From a bacterium (GTDB lineage: Bacteria > Cyanobacteriota > Vampirovibrionia > Gastranaerophilales > Gastranaerophilaceae): a stretch of DNA of 51,973 nt. Position 1 is the stretch's first letter. Each line of letters begins with the position of its first letter. A model generated the notes under the pieces. The model searched no databases and had not been told where the DNA came from. It saw only the letters and a program-made list of their open reading frames with translations. The stretch is from the NCBI GenBank assembly GCA_017403285.1, contig JAFQOI010000010.1:1-51973 (forward strand), given 5' to 3'. The translations under genes and the position numbers were made by a program. Below are positions 25,929-35,235 of this stretch, piece after piece.

Positions 25929-27757
25929 AACCCTTCGTATAAACTGTCTATTTCTTTTTGATATGTATTTACTATTTTTCTATATTTTACTTTTAATGTA
26001 CCTGTTAGCATACCATTTTCTACAGTAAATTCTTCTTTTAAAAAATGTATTTTTTTTAGTTTTTCGTAATATCTGTATTCATTTTTTCTTTTTATTTTTT
26101 CATTAAGATGTTCAATCAAAAATTCTTTAAATTCCTGATTTTTATTGGAATCAACGTATTTTTTACTATTTTTCTCGCACCATAAATTATACTCATTTTG
26201 ATTTAAAACAACAAGTGCAGTCAAATATGGTTTTCCATGTCCTGTTATAACAATTTGATTTATATATTCAGAATCTTTTGCCTCATTTTCAAGAAGCGGA
26301 GTATAAACATTATAACCATTTGAAAGAACAATAACATCATCATATCTAGATAGAACTATCAAATATCCATCTTCATCAATATAACCAAGGTCGCCAGTAT
26401 TGAGAAAATGACCATCAAGTATGGCCTTTTGCGTTGCTTCAGAATTTTTATAATATTCTCTTAATATCTCAACTCCTTGCAAAGTAATCAAACCAACTTC
26501 ACCCTTTTTAAGTTCCACTCTCGTTTCAGGGTCAATTATTCTGATAGTTGTATTCGAAAAAGGAACCCCAACGGTATAAGGATGCCTTTTCTGGCTTTCT
26601 AAAGTATTACTTACATCTAATCCTGTTGTTTCTGTTAATCCGTAGTGTTGAATATGTTTAATACCCATAATTTGAAGAAAATCTTCTAACGGTTTTGCGA
26701 GGTGAGCACTTCCAACAAATAACACTAATTCATCTTTTAAAAGAGAATTTCTTATTTGTTTGAACACGTTTTTATCTAAAATATTCTTTAAAAAATTTAT
26801 TGGTTTTTCACAGAATAAAAGTTTGCCACGATATATATTTTTTCTTTCAAAATCAAGTATTTTATTTGCTATGAAATATGCAAAATCAAAAGTCTTTTCA
26901 AATAATATTCCTTTCGATTTAACAACAGACATCAATTTGGAGTGCATTGTTTGAACAATTTTAGGTGCACAATGAAGATAATCCGGCTGATATTTATCAA
27001 TAACCATATAAAAATCTTTATACTGAGTGTACATAATGCGACAACCTTCAGTAAAACAAAGAAGATTAAAACTTTTCCCACCAGCACTCGATAATGGAAA
27101 TGTAACAACGAATGTTTTATCTTTCTGGATATTGTTAAAAATTTGTAATTGCTCCGTCACATACACCATTCCTTTATTCGGCAACATTGCACCTTTAGGA
27201 TTTGACGAGGTTCCAGAAGTATAATTTATATACGCAATGTCATCAGGATTTTCTTCCCAATCTGTTTTCAAAAGGGTTTCTTCTGTTAATTCTGATAACA
27301 GATTATACAAACTAATAATTTTAGGATGAGAATAATCTAATTTTTCATTTTTTATGTAAATAACAAATTTAACTTTATCTAAAAACTTTTCATCTTTTTG
27401 CAAAAAATGGTTAATTATATCAGAATTATCAGTAATCAAAGCAACTGATTCACTATTATTAAAAACATAATCAAGTTCCCAAAAATTAATTTCAGATGAC
27501 TTAGAAACGCATACCGCTCCAAGAGTAATAATAGATTGTTCAATAATTAACCATCTTGGAGAATTAACTGCAAACAAACAAACATTATCAAATCTTTCTA
27601 ATTTAAGATTTTGCAATTTTTCTGTTAAAAAACAAACTTCACGAAAAGCTTGTTTGTATGTAATTTGCACAAACTCATTATTATCAACAAATGCAACCTT
27701 GTCTGCATAAACAGAACAAGTTTTTTTCCACATATCAAACAACGAATTATATTTCAT
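25925..27757 (-). CDS. AMP-binding long-chain acyl-CoA synthetase-like protein
   Basis: These enzymes adenylate a carboxylic acid with ATP, usually a fatty acid, then transfer it to CoA. The 610-residue product has Y-T-S-G-T-S-S-N-P-K-G-A near 178, H-Y-G-L-T-E-T-T near 375, L-N-T-G-D-L-G-Y near 455 and the hinge region Y-D-D-V-I-V-L-S-N-G-Y near 480. These are the standard AMP-binding motifs in order. The acid used and the final acceptor cannot be told. The C-terminal lysine is not obvious by eye. It is unusual that this gene overlaps a U32 protein gene. The ATG has only a weak ribosome-binding site. Confidence 0.85.
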   Translation of the reverse strand: MKYNSLFDMWKKTCSVYADKVAFVDNNEFVQITYKQAFREVCFLTEKLQNLKLERFDNVCLFAVNSPRWLIIEQSIITLGAVCVSKSSEINFWELDYVFNNSESVALITDNSDIINHFLQKDEKFLDKVKFVIYIKNEKLDYSHPKIISLYNLLSELTEETLLKTDWEENPDDIAYINYTSGTSSNPKGAMLPNKGMVYVTEQLQIFNNIQKDKTFVVTFPLSSAGGKSFNLLCFTEGCRIMYTQYKDFYMVIDKYQPDYLHCAPKIVQTMHSKLMSVVKSKGILFEKTFDFAYFIANKILDFERKNIYRGKLLFCEKPINFLKNILDKNVFKQIRNSLLKDELVLFVGSAHLAKPLEDFLQIMGIKHIQHYGLTETTGLDVSNTLESQKRHPYTVGVPFSNTTIRIIDPETRVELKKGEVGLITLQGVEILREYYKNSEATQKAILDGHFLNTGDLGYIDEDGYLIVLSRYDDVIVLSNGYNVYTPLLENEAKDSEYINQIVITGHGKPYLTALVVLNQNEYNLWCEKNSKKYVDSNKNQEFKEFLIEHLNEKIKRKNEYRYYEKLKKIHFLKEEFTVENGMLTGTLKVKYRKIVNTYQKEIDSLYEGF

Positions 27758-27938
27758 TTACCAAAAAACCCATATATAGGTATATGATATTATAAAATAA
27801 GTATTATCGCAATAAAACAAGAAAGAAAAACCAATTTATATATTGCTTTTATCTTGTTTAAAAAAGTTAATATAAGTTTTTAAAAAGTCAATTTTGCACC
27901 TCACTTTGTTTTATATAAATCAAGAAAAAGGAGTTGGT
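27758..27938. other. Divergent control region with a weak inverted repeat
   Basis: AAACAAGA (27815-27822) and TCTTGTTT (27852-27859) form an inverted repeat with a 29-base spacer. It lies between the acyl-CoA synthetase gene and the FGG-motif gene. Significance in this composition is low. Confidence 0.25.
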
Positions 27939-28319
27939 ATGGTTCAAAATATTAGTTTTGGCGGAGCACATAGTCGCTATGTAGCGAATAAATTTGTTGA
28001 AAGAGCAACTATGGGAGAATTAGCAGAAACAATTAACCGTGGGATTTCTGATGCAAGTAAAAAAATAGGACAAAAAATTTCAACAGTAGACGGAAAAAGA
28101 ATTACCGGAACAATGTTAAGCAAAATGAACCCACATTTGATAAAAAATGGTCATTTGTCAGATGAAGGTTTTGAAGCATTTGCCCAAATGTGGAAATTAG
28201 ACAACCTAAATTTAGGAACATTTAGAAAAAAAATAGCGGAAATAGCAGCAAAAAATGCATATTCAGAAGGCGGGAAAGGCATTGCCAAGTTAACAATTGA
28301 TCCAAGATACCTAGGATAG
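27939..28319 (+). CDS. Small protein of unknown function with N-terminal ISFGG motif
   Basis: The ATG at 27939 is preferred over an in-frame TTG at 27894 because AAAAAGGAG precedes it. The 126-residue product opens M-V-Q-N-I-S-F-G-G-A, with the F-G-G motif at 7-9 like that of several other proteins here. The rest is mainly helical and Ala/Lys-rich, with no membrane segment and no known domain. A strong palindromic terminator follows. It may belong to the same N-terminal-motif group as the 46-50 kb genes. Confidence 0.65.
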   Translation: MVQNISFGGAHSRYVANKFVERATMGELAETINRGISDASKKIGQKISTVDGKRITGTMLSKMNPHLIKNGHLSDEGFEAFAQMWKLDNLNLGTFRKKIAEIAAKNAYSEGGKGIAKLTIDPRYLG

Positions 28320-28337
28320 TTAAAATCATAAACAACC

Positions 28338-28366
28338 AAAAGCGGTGCAATTGCACCGCTTTTTCA
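28338..28366. terminator. Palindromic bidirectional terminator
   Basis: AAAAGCGGTGCAA (28338-28350) and its exact complement (28351-28363) form a perfect palindrome. A few T residues follow. It separates the convergent small gene and DUF2207 gene. Confidence 0.85.
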
Positions 28367-28370
28367 ATTT

Positions 28371-30206
28371 TTACCAAGAGCCGCCGCCTCCGCCGCCAGA
28401 ACCGCCGCCTGAGAATCCACCTCCACCATGGGAGGAACGACCACCTCTGTATCCAGAACCTGTTGACATGCCAAGGTTTTTTGATGACATAATGGCATTA
28501 TTTACACTATTTCTATATGCTAAAAAAGCATTTCTATCATAGCTTCCACTATACCAACTCGGAACAGATATATTCACCATTTCAGAAATTTTATCCATCC
28601 AAATACCGTCAACGCCAAGCGCATATGCATAAGGAAGAATTTTATGAATATAATCTGGATTTTGTTGCGTTAACATTTCAAGTCTATGTTTTTCCACAGT
28701 TTCTATAAATTTTTTAAATCCGATAATTTCACCTAAAAGTCTTCTTCCTTTTAAGTTTTTCTTTGGCATATTCACTGTACAAATAATTGAAATTATTAAA
28801 CATAAAAATGAAATCAAAGAATCTGTATTAAAGAAAGTTGAAAAAACCCCATAACTTGTTACGAGTATAATTGCTGGAATGCCACCAAAAAGCGATGACC
28901 AAATGGTAAGAAATCCTTTTGCCGAAATTGGAATTTTTGGCGAGAAAACGTGCGAACAAAATATAATTAATGCAATTATTGGGAAAAGCAATATAAAATT
29001 GCATCTTGGTATAAATTCAAGCGAATAATCATTTGAAGCAAACAAAAATGTAGCCAAAATACCAATAGAACAAATTAACGGAACAATAAAATTTTTAAAT
29101 GAAATTGAATTTTGGTCATATATTTTTCTTTTAAACTTATGCAATGATTCTTCAAAAGCAAAAAGCGCCATTTGAAAACTTTGAGAAGTTTCTATTCTAT
29201 ACATTGGAACAGTACCCTCTACTTCATTTAAAAACAACTCTTGAAAAAGCGCCTTAATCATAAAATCTTTTCCGTCATAGTTTTTTAATCTAGTTAAAAA
29301 ATAAAGCCCATTTTGTCCTTCAATTTTTAAATATCCTTTACTTGCAAGGTATAAAATCAAACTACTTGTACAATCTGCGTCGATATTATTTTTATATATT
29401 GCTGCCATTTGAGCACTGTTTATGCCTTTTGGCGGTCTAAAACTAACAACCGGAATAACTGGATCATCTTTACCGTTCAAAAACCAAAATATTACACATA
29501 TAACTGCTAGTAGAACCGATAAAAGTATGCAATATTGCATATTTTTATCAATCCTTTTTTCAAAATAGTTTTCAGGAAGTGCTATTCTTACAGTCAAAGC
29601 TTCTTTTGCAAAAAGTGGACTTAAAGTATATCCTTTAATTTGGTATCCATCTGATTCAAAAAACAATTTTCTTGAAAGTCCTGCTTGTCCGTAGCGTCCC
29701 ATTGAAAAACCAAGAGCATTTTGGTCAAATTTTTTGGGCATACTAATTTTAAAACCAACACGTTTAATATGAGTATCCCATTGTGTGCCAATTAAATTGA
29801 AATAAAATTCATTTTCTTTAATTGCATCAGGGCTTAAAACATAATCATATTGAATCCGATAAGTTTTGCTTCCAGTAATTTTTCTATTTGGATCACCCAT
29901 CTTATATTTTATAGAATTACCAACTATATCTTTAGAAACCAAATCTGTCGCTTTAAAGTTTTTAATTTTTGCGCTGTTTACATATTTTGACCCGTCACTT
30001 CGTCTGACAGTATTTTTAATAGGAATTGTTCTAAAAATCCCATGTGAAGGACTAGTAAAATAAACATCTATTTGCTCGTTAATACGATAAACGTTATCTT
30101 TTGAAACTTGAACATCAATATTGTAATTTTTTATATAAAAATTTTCTGCAAAACTAGGACATGCAAAAAACAAAAAAACAAAAATTACTAATAATATTTT
30201 TTTCAT
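28371..30206 (-). CDS. DUF2207 membrane protein
   Basis: The 611-residue product has a signal peptide (first about 20 residues, ending F-A-E) and an extracytoplasmic beta-rich N-terminal half typical of DUF2207 (R-I-N-E-Q-I-D-V-Y-F, G-I-F-R-T-I-P). Transmembrane helices lie near 225-242 and 365-480, and the end is very Gly/Ser-rich (S-H-G-G-G-G-F-S-G-G-G, final S-W). Such proteins regularly pair with LemA; the function is unknown. It overlaps the stop of LemA by one base (TAATG), so the two are one operon. Confidence 0.88.
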   Translation of the reverse strand: MKKILLVIFVFLFFACPSFAENFYIKNYNIDVQVSKDNVYRINEQIDVYFTSPSHGIFRTIPIKNTVRRSDGSKYVNSAKIKNFKATDLVSKDIVGNSIKYKMGDPNRKITGSKTYRIQYDYVLSPDAIKENEFYFNLIGTQWDTHIKRVGFKISMPKKFDQNALGFSMGRYGQAGLSRKLFFESDGYQIKGYTLSPLFAKEALTVRIALPENYFEKRIDKNMQYCILLSVLLAVICVIFWFLNGKDDPVIPVVSFRPPKGINSAQMAAIYKNNIDADCTSSLILYLASKGYLKIEGQNGLYFLTRLKNYDGKDFMIKALFQELFLNEVEGTVPMYRIETSQSFQMALFAFEESLHKFKRKIYDQNSISFKNFIVPLICSIGILATFLFASNDYSLEFIPRCNFILLFPIIALIIFCSHVFSPKIPISAKGFLTIWSSLFGGIPAIILVTSYGVFSTFFNTDSLISFLCLIISIICTVNMPKKNLKGRRLLGEIIGFKKFIETVEKHRLEMLTQQNPDYIHKILPYAYALGVDGIWMDKISEMVNISVPSWYSGSYDRNAFLAYRNSVNNAIMSSKNLGMSTGSGYRGGRSSHGGGGFSGGGSGGGGGGSW

Positions 30207-30763
30207 TAAAATTCAACCTTTACATTTTTTCTTTCATTATCTTCAATTTCAAAAAGATTTTCTTCTCTAAAATTAAAAAGACTTGCAATTATTACACCTG
30301 GGAAAAGTTGGATTGCAGTATTATATTCTCTAACTGTTCCATTATAATATTTTCTTGATTCTGCAATATCATTTTCGATATTAGTTAATTCTGCCATTAA
30401 ATTAGCAAAATTTTCATTCGCTTTTAAATCTGGATAATTTTCAGCAGTCGCAATTAAATTAGATAAACCAAAGGTTAATTTATTATTTATGTCCATTTTT
30501 TCTTGATTATTCAAACTACCATAATTATGATTTCTTAATTGAGTAACTTTTTCCAAAACCTCATTTTCATGTTGCATATAACCCTTAGTTGTTTCAACAA
30601 GGTTAGGAATTAAATCCCAACGTTTTTTCATATAAACATCCATTGTTGAAAATGCTTCTTTAATATAATTTTTTAAAGTTACAAATCTGTTGTAAAACGG
30701 TACAATAATTGCAAATGGTATTACGCAAAATAATACAAAACAAATAATAAGAATTCTTTCCAT
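30206..30763 (-). CDS. lemA: LemA family protein
   Basis: LemA proteins have an N-terminal membrane helix and a helical extracytoplasmic or cytoplasmic domain; their role is not settled. The 185-residue product has a helix at about 3-24. The family core follows, with Y-N-R-F-V-T-L-K-N-Y-I-K-E-A-F-S-T-M-D and R-W-D-L-I-P-N-L-V-E-T, later A-T-A-E-N-Y-P-D-L-K-A-N-E-N-F and E-N-D-I-A-E-S-R-K-Y-Y-N. It comes directly before the DUF2207 gene, the usual pairing. Confidence 0.94.
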   Translation of the reverse strand: MERILIICFVLFCVIPFAIIVPFYNRFVTLKNYIKEAFSTMDVYMKKRWDLIPNLVETTKGYMQHENEVLEKVTQLRNHNYGSLNNQEKMDINNKLTFGLSNLIATAENYPDLKANENFANLMAELTNIENDIAESRKYYNGTVREYNTAIQLFPGVIIASLFNFREENLFEIEDNERKNVKVEF

Positions 30764-30879
30764 ATTTTATCCTTCCATAAGTACTATCCTCTAAAGTATA
30801 GCAAATTTCAGGAAGAAGAGAATAGATAGTAATAGAAAATCCTTTATACGGCGGACTATCTTTTTTTGAGCAATAAAAA

Positions 30880-30953
30880 TAGCAAGGGAGAGATTCGAAC
30901 TCTCGACCTCACGGGTATGAGCCGTGCGCTCTCACCAACTGAGCTACCTTGCC
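30880..30953 (-). tRNA. tRNA with CAT anticodon, probably elongator tRNA-Met
   Basis: On the minus strand the 74-base sequence folds as a cloverleaf. The acceptor is GGCAAGG with CCTTGCT (first pair G-U), the D-arm GCTC...GAGC, the anticodon stem CACGG/CCGTG around CTCATAC, and the T-arm GAGAG-TTCGAAT-CTCTC. The anticodon is CAT. The anticodon stem lacks the three G-C pairs of an initiator and position 1-72 is paired, so elongator Met is favoured; a lysidine-modified Ile tRNA cannot be excluded. CCA is not encoded. Confidence 0.93.
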
Positions 30954-30970
30954 AAAAGATTACAACCATT

Positions 30971-30998
30971 ATTATACGCTAAAAAAAAAAATACAATA
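30971..30998 (-). promoter_or_regulatory. Candidate tRNA promoter
   Basis: A perfect minus-strand TATAAT (30976-30971) lies 17 bases before the tRNA 5' end. The -35 (TATTGT at 30998-30993) is weak, with 16 bases between. Confidence 0.45.
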
Positions 30999-31059
30999 GT
31001 TTTTTTATATATTTCAAAATATCCTTAATTATTTACCAATAGATTAATGTTTTTTTTGA

Positions 31060-32415
31060 ATGTCGGTTTCAATAATATACATTATGAATATTAATTGCGT
31101 AAACAAATTATTAAAAGCCGTAGACGAAGGTACTTTTTTAAGAAAAGATACTTGGACCATTAATAGGACTTATCATTCTATTGGTTGTGCTTTTTCAAAA
31201 AAATGGGTAGCAGACATTTTACCATCAGAATTATTGGTTAGAAGTATAAAACAATCTGTTGAAGCCATCGCAACATTGTCAGAAGGTGAAATTTTTTATG
31301 AACATTTTCCTGATAACATTCAAACTCCGAATTATGGTGATAATTGGGGACGTTTTGCAAATTATATAGAACTAAATGACAGAGCAATAGCCTACATGTA
31401 CAACAATCGATCTTGTTGTGGAATTTTAGGTTGCATAAAACTTTTACCAGCAATTCCACCGTCTGCAAGAAGTTGGGCGAACTGTTTAATAATTTCTCAA
31501 ATATTTCCAAACATATATGGAGATGGTTATAATAAAGACATTCATGAAGAAAATTCTATATACGGAATAAAACTAAATACGCACTATAGCGAAAATATTG
31601 TATCTTATGGACTAGTTCCCAAAATTACAGCACAAGAACAAATACAAGCATTTAATGACCTTTCTCATTTTAGAGGAATAAAAACAGGTTTTAGAACAGT
31701 ACTTTCTGCAGACCAAATAAAAATTGTGCTTAAAAACGGAAATGAAACAACACTGGATTGGCACAACTCTAATCATACAGAACTATACATAAATGAACAT
31801 GTAAAATTAATAAATCTTGGGTTTGATTGCATTTTTTTTGATTCTGCAAAACACGTTGGCGGATATGAAATGCATCATTATGAAGGAGTTGGAAATATTC
31901 CATCATACGAACAAATGCAATATATTTTGCATGAAATCCGCAAACGAAGCCATAAAGGCAATTTAAGCTTTATTGGCGAAAAATGTTTTGGCGATCATCA
32001 AAGATATCAACAAATGGGACTAAATGCAGGAAGTGATTGCATAACCGGTGATGATTTTTTTGCTGTAAAAGCATTATCTGATGATTTTAAATACAGCAGA
32101 ATATACGCACCAGGGGTAGAAATCGAAAACGACAATTATTATGGTGGAATTACTTACGAACAAAGACTACATAGAATAAATACTGCCTTATTTGCATTTA
32201 CCTATGCAAGCGACAAACTTCCAAGTTTTATGCAAACAAACGATATTTTCCCACTTAGATACGACTCAAATACCCATCATATAATGATGGCAAATCCATC
32301 ATATTCAGAAGATGGAAGCATAGAAAGCCACTGGGAAAATTTATTCGCAAAAGATGATGGAAGATTTTATAACCACAAAGTTGCTGAGTTATTTGCTCAC
32401 GCCCTTTGTTTGTAG
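31060..32415 (+). CDS. Possible glycosidase-like TIM-barrel protein
   Basis: I do not recognise a named family. The 451-residue product (start ATG 31060; ATG 31084 is equally possible and neither has a clear ribosome-binding site) has no signal peptide. L-G-F-D-C-I-F-F-D-S-A-K-H-V-G-G near 265-280, L-S-F-I-G-E-K-C-F-G-D near 305 and a later S-D-C-I-T look like the strand-end acidic residues of alpha-amylase-type (beta/alpha)8 barrels. Catalytic roles for these Asp and Glu residues are only an inference. R-G-I-K-T-G-F-R-T-V-L-S is another conserved-looking block. It is followed after 23 bases by the ferritin-like gene, presumably in one transcript. Confidence 0.5.
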   Translation: MSVSIIYIMNINCVNKLLKAVDEGTFLRKDTWTINRTYHSIGCAFSKKWVADILPSELLVRSIKQSVEAIATLSEGEIFYEHFPDNIQTPNYGDNWGRFANYIELNDRAIAYMYNNRSCCGILGCIKLLPAIPPSARSWANCLIISQIFPNIYGDGYNKDIHEENSIYGIKLNTHYSENIVSYGLVPKITAQEQIQAFNDLSHFRGIKTGFRTVLSADQIKIVLKNGNETTLDWHNSNHTELYINEHVKLINLGFDCIFFDSAKHVGGYEMHHYEGVGNIPSYEQMQYILHEIRKRSHKGNLSFIGEKCFGDHQRYQQMGLNAGSDCITGDDFFAVKALSDDFKYSRIYAPGVEIENDNYYGGITYEQRLHRINTALFAFTYASDKLPSFMQTNDIFPLRYDSNTHHIMMANPSYSEDGSIESHWENLFAKDDGRFYNHKVAELFAHALCL

Positions 32416-32438
32416 ATATCCAAAGAAAGGAATTTTAA

Positions 32439-33746
32439 ATGAACATATTAAAAGAAAAAGGTATACCAATAGATAAACAAATAAAAACGTGGCACGACAT
32501 TGTAAAACGTCCTTATTGCAGAGCCCACGTTGATAACTACACAAGAACAAGACAAATATTATTAAACGGAATTGAAGTTGAAGCTTGGGGATTCAAACAT
32601 CAATTTGTAAGAAAGTGTGATGACGTTGAAGTAAACAAAACACTTGTAAAGATAAGACGTCTTGAAGATATGCAACAAACAACAATGAACTGGCTTTGCC
32701 CAGCAAATCAAACTGTTTTAGACACTACTTTGGGCTATGAACAAGTTGCTGTTGACTTAACCGCTTGGCTTGCCCAAAATGAACCTGATAAATACGTCAA
32801 AGAAACTTATGACTTTGGTTTATTAGAAGACTTTGACCACTTATATAGATATTCACAATTTGCTTATATGATTGAAGAAACCGACCCAAATGAAATTCTT
32901 CATAAAATGACAGATGTATTATTAGCACGCCCAACACAATATCACCACAACTGTAATGCCCTTAGATTAAGAAAGCCTTACGATATTGAAAAAACATCAC
33001 CTCAAACAAAAGTTAATATTCTAACTCTCGTTTCTGCTGAACAACAAACTCACAATTTTTATGCCGAACATGGATTTATGTACGGAAATACCGACCTAAA
33101 ACGTCTATATGCAGAAATTAAAGATGTAGAAGAAGAACACGTAACAATGTATGAATCACTTATAAACCCAAATGAAACAATGTTCGAAAAGTGGCTTATA
33201 CACGAATTTACCGAAGTTTGTAACTACTATAACTGCTATCAAGACGAAACAGACGAAAGAATAAAACTCGTTTGGGAAGAAAATATGCAAATGGAAATTG
33301 GTCATTTGCAAGTTGCGGCAGAAATATTTAAAAAACACGAAAAAAGAGACCCTGAAGAAGTTATAGGAACAGAACTCGTTCTTCCTTGTCATTTTGAAAG
33401 TCAGAAAAAATATGTAACTAAAATCATTGAAGAACAAGTTGATAAAAGACTTGGCACGAATTTTGATTATATGAATATTGAAGAACTCTCTAGTGATTGG
33501 GCAAGTTATAAAGTTCAAGAAATGGTTGGCGAAAAAGGTGCTCCGTCAGAACAAGTTATTCGTTTAAGCATGCAATCTATCGGTCGAGATATTGCATTTG
33601 CAAATAATGATTTACTTGAAAAAGAACCAGAACTTTTAGAACGTGCTCTTCAAGATAAATATGAAGCCCCAAACACTGTACAAGTTGAAGAATATGAAGA
33701 TTTTATAGATATCGATAGAATTGATTTTGTAGAAGAACAAAAGTAA
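32439..33746 (+). CDS. Ferritin-like diiron protein of unknown function
   Basis: The 435-residue product is acidic and helical. Four segments have glutamate and histidine spaced as in ferritin-like diiron proteins: L-E-D-F-D-H near 131, A-E-Q-Q-T-H-N-F near 196, E-E-E-H-V-T-M-Y-E near 225 and M-E-I-G-H-L-Q near 285. The pattern suggests a four-helix di-metal site, but no exact family is recognised. The N- and C-terminal parts are additional and unknown. AAAGAAAGGAA precedes the ATG. It is the second gene after the glycosidase-like gene and ends at a strong terminator. Confidence 0.6.
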   Translation: MNILKEKGIPIDKQIKTWHDIVKRPYCRAHVDNYTRTRQILLNGIEVEAWGFKHQFVRKCDDVEVNKTLVKIRRLEDMQQTTMNWLCPANQTVLDTTLGYEQVAVDLTAWLAQNEPDKYVKETYDFGLLEDFDHLYRYSQFAYMIEETDPNEILHKMTDVLLARPTQYHHNCNALRLRKPYDIEKTSPQTKVNILTLVSAEQQTHNFYAEHGFMYGNTDLKRLYAEIKDVEEEHVTMYESLINPNETMFEKWLIHEFTEVCNYYNCYQDETDERIKLVWEENMQMEIGHLQVAAEIFKKHEKRDPEEVIGTELVLPCHFESQKKYVTKIIEEQVDKRLGTNFDYMNIEELSSDWASYKVQEMVGEKGAPSEQVIRLSMQSIGRDIAFANNDLLEKEPELLERALQDKYEAPNTVQVEEYEDFIDIDRIDFVEEQK

Positions 33747-33751
33747 AAACT

Positions 33752-33778
33752 AGAGGCAGATAATATCTGCCTCTTTAT
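33752..33778. terminator. Terminator between convergent genes
   Basis: AGAGGCAGAT (33752-33761) pairs with ATCTGCCTCT (33765-33774) around a three-base AAT loop. It ends the ferritin-like gene and, on the other strand, the VOC gene. Confidence 0.85.
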
Positions 33779-34162
33779 TTACCACACTACCTTTTCTATA
33801 AGTTCTATTTCATACCCATCAGGATCTTTTACAAAAGCAATAAAAGAACCCTTACCATTTAAATCAAATGGCTCATACAGATATTCATAATTCAATTCAT
33901 TTAATTTATTTGTAAATTTTTCAAGTGAATCAACTCCAAACGCAAAATGACCAAAACCCGTGCCCAAATCATAACCATTTTCTGGCATTTCATCATTATA
34001 AGTTAACTCAATTTGAAAACCGCTTTCTTTATTCTCTAAAAAATAAAGCCAACAATCATCCAATCTCCTTTTTTGAGTTACTTCCATATCTAAAAGTTTT
34101 GTATAAAAATCCAAACTTTTTTCAATATCTTTAACCCTAATCATTGCATGTAATAGTTTCAT
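33779..34162 (-). CDS. gloA: VOC-fold protein, glyoxalase I-like
   Basis: The ATG at 34162 has GGAG upstream and gives 127 residues; an earlier in-frame ATG at 34183 is less likely. The protein opens K-L-L-H-A-M-I-R-V-K-D-I-E-K-S-L-D-F-Y. It contains G-F-Q-I-E-L-T-Y, G-F-G-H-F-A-F-G-V and D-P-D-G-Y-E-I-E-L-I-E, the order of metal-ligand segments (His, Glu, His, Glu) of lactoylglutathione lyase. Glyoxalase I activity on methylglyoxal adducts is plausible. Related VOC enzymes with other substrates share the fold. Confidence 0.88.
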   Translation of the reverse strand: MKLLHAMIRVKDIEKSLDFYTKLLDMEVTQKRRLDDCWLYFLENKESGFQIELTYNDEMPENGYDLGTGFGHFAFGVDSLEKFTNKLNELNYEYLYEPFDLNGKGSFIAFVKDPDGYEIELIEKVVW

Positions 34163-34235
34163 AAAAAATCTCCGTTTTTCCACTTTAAATCATAAAATTT
34201 TGTTCTGACATTATAATATATGTTATTATTTTTAT

Positions 34236-35210
34236 ATGCAAAAAAATAACATTAAAAAACTTTTAATTATAAGAACTGGCGCAATCGGAGATGTTGTACA
34301 CACTACAGCACTTTTTAGAGCAATAAAAAAGTATAATCCTCAAATTATAATTCATTACTTAACATCAGAATTAATTAAACCATTACTTATTGAAGATAGA
34401 GATATTGAAAAGGTTTTAACCATTAATCCTAAATTCAAGATGTTTTCTAGTTATACAAAAGACTTAGCAAACACTCTTAAACAAGAAAAATATGATGCGG
34501 TTATTAACTTACAACCATCTTTAAAAATAAAATATTTAATGTTTTTAGCAAAAATTAAAAAACAAGCAATATACAGAAAAAACTTTAAAATCCACGCTGT
34601 TACAAATTTTTGGAAAACAGGTTTAAAATTTTTCCCTGAACTTAAGGAAGAGAAAGAACTAAAATTATATTTACCCAAAGAATATATAGATTTTGCAAAA
34701 GATAAAACAAAAGAATATAAAAGACCATTCATAATAATAAACGCTGGAGGCGTATTATCAAAAAGGCAAGGGAGAACTTATCCTGTTGCAAAATGGGTCG
34801 AATTAGGAAATAAACTTCAAAAAAAATTTGATGGAACAATTATTTTAAATGGGGCAAAAGAAGATAAAGAAATTCTTTCTCCATTAAACGAGATAAAAAA
34901 CAGTGTTAATTTAATAGGTGAACTTCCTCTTATTAATTCTTGCGCAGTAATAGGCGAAGCAGATTTAATGTTATCAGGGGACTCTGGACCATTACATATT
35001 GCAACAGCCCTAGGAGTCAAATCAATTGGATTGTATGGTGCCATGCCCGAAAAACGTACAGGCTGTTTTTCATCTGGGATAAATATCGTTTCAAAAAAAA
35101 GTTGCGTACCTTGCAATAGAAGAAAATGCAAATATTTAAAAAAATCAAAAAAAATATATGCTCCATGCATGGAAGAAATAACAACAGATGAAATAATAAA
35201 AATGTTATAG
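34236..35210 (+). CDS. Glycosyltransferase family 9 (heptosyltransferase-like)
   Basis: GT9 enzymes add heptose to the inner core of lipopolysaccharide. The 324-residue product has I-R-T-G-A-I-G-D-V-V-H-T near 10-21 and the C-terminal S-G-D-S-G-P-L-H-I-A-T-A-L-G near 247, the family's nucleotide-sugar region. A late cysteine-rich segment with C-x2-C and C-x-Y is present. A TATAAT lies 18 bases before the ATG and no ribosome-binding site is obvious. It is followed after 25 bases by ugd, consistent with surface-glycan synthesis. Specific sugar and acceptor are not known. Confidence 0.87.
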   Translation: MQKNNIKKLLIIRTGAIGDVVHTTALFRAIKKYNPQIIIHYLTSELIKPLLIEDRDIEKVLTINPKFKMFSSYTKDLANTLKQEKYDAVINLQPSLKIKYLMFLAKIKKQAIYRKNFKIHAVTNFWKTGLKFFPELKEEKELKLYLPKEYIDFAKDKTKEYKRPFIIINAGGVLSKRQGRTYPVAKWVELGNKLQKKFDGTIILNGAKEDKEILSPLNEIKNSVNLIGELPLINSCAVIGEADLMLSGDSGPLHIATALGVKSIGLYGAMPEKRTGCFSSGINIVSKKSCVPCNRRKCKYLKKSKKIYAPCMEEITTDEIIKML

Positions 35211-35235
35211 AAAGACAGGTTAAAAAGGTAGAAGT

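Noticed and set aside
27815-27859. Inverted repeat as a terminator or operator
   Set aside because: The stem is only eight bases with a 29-base spacer in A/T-rich sequence, so chance cannot be excluded; kept only as a weak note.
28380-28440. Repetitive GCC/GCG-rich stretch that looks like a short tandem repeat
   Set aside because: It encodes the Gly/Ser-rich tail of the DUF2207 protein, so it is coding low complexity, not a separate repeat.
30840-30880. Possible second tRNA or terminator next to the tRNA
   Set aside because: No second cloverleaf and no hairpin with T-run are visible there; the T-rich bases simply follow the tRNA 3' end.
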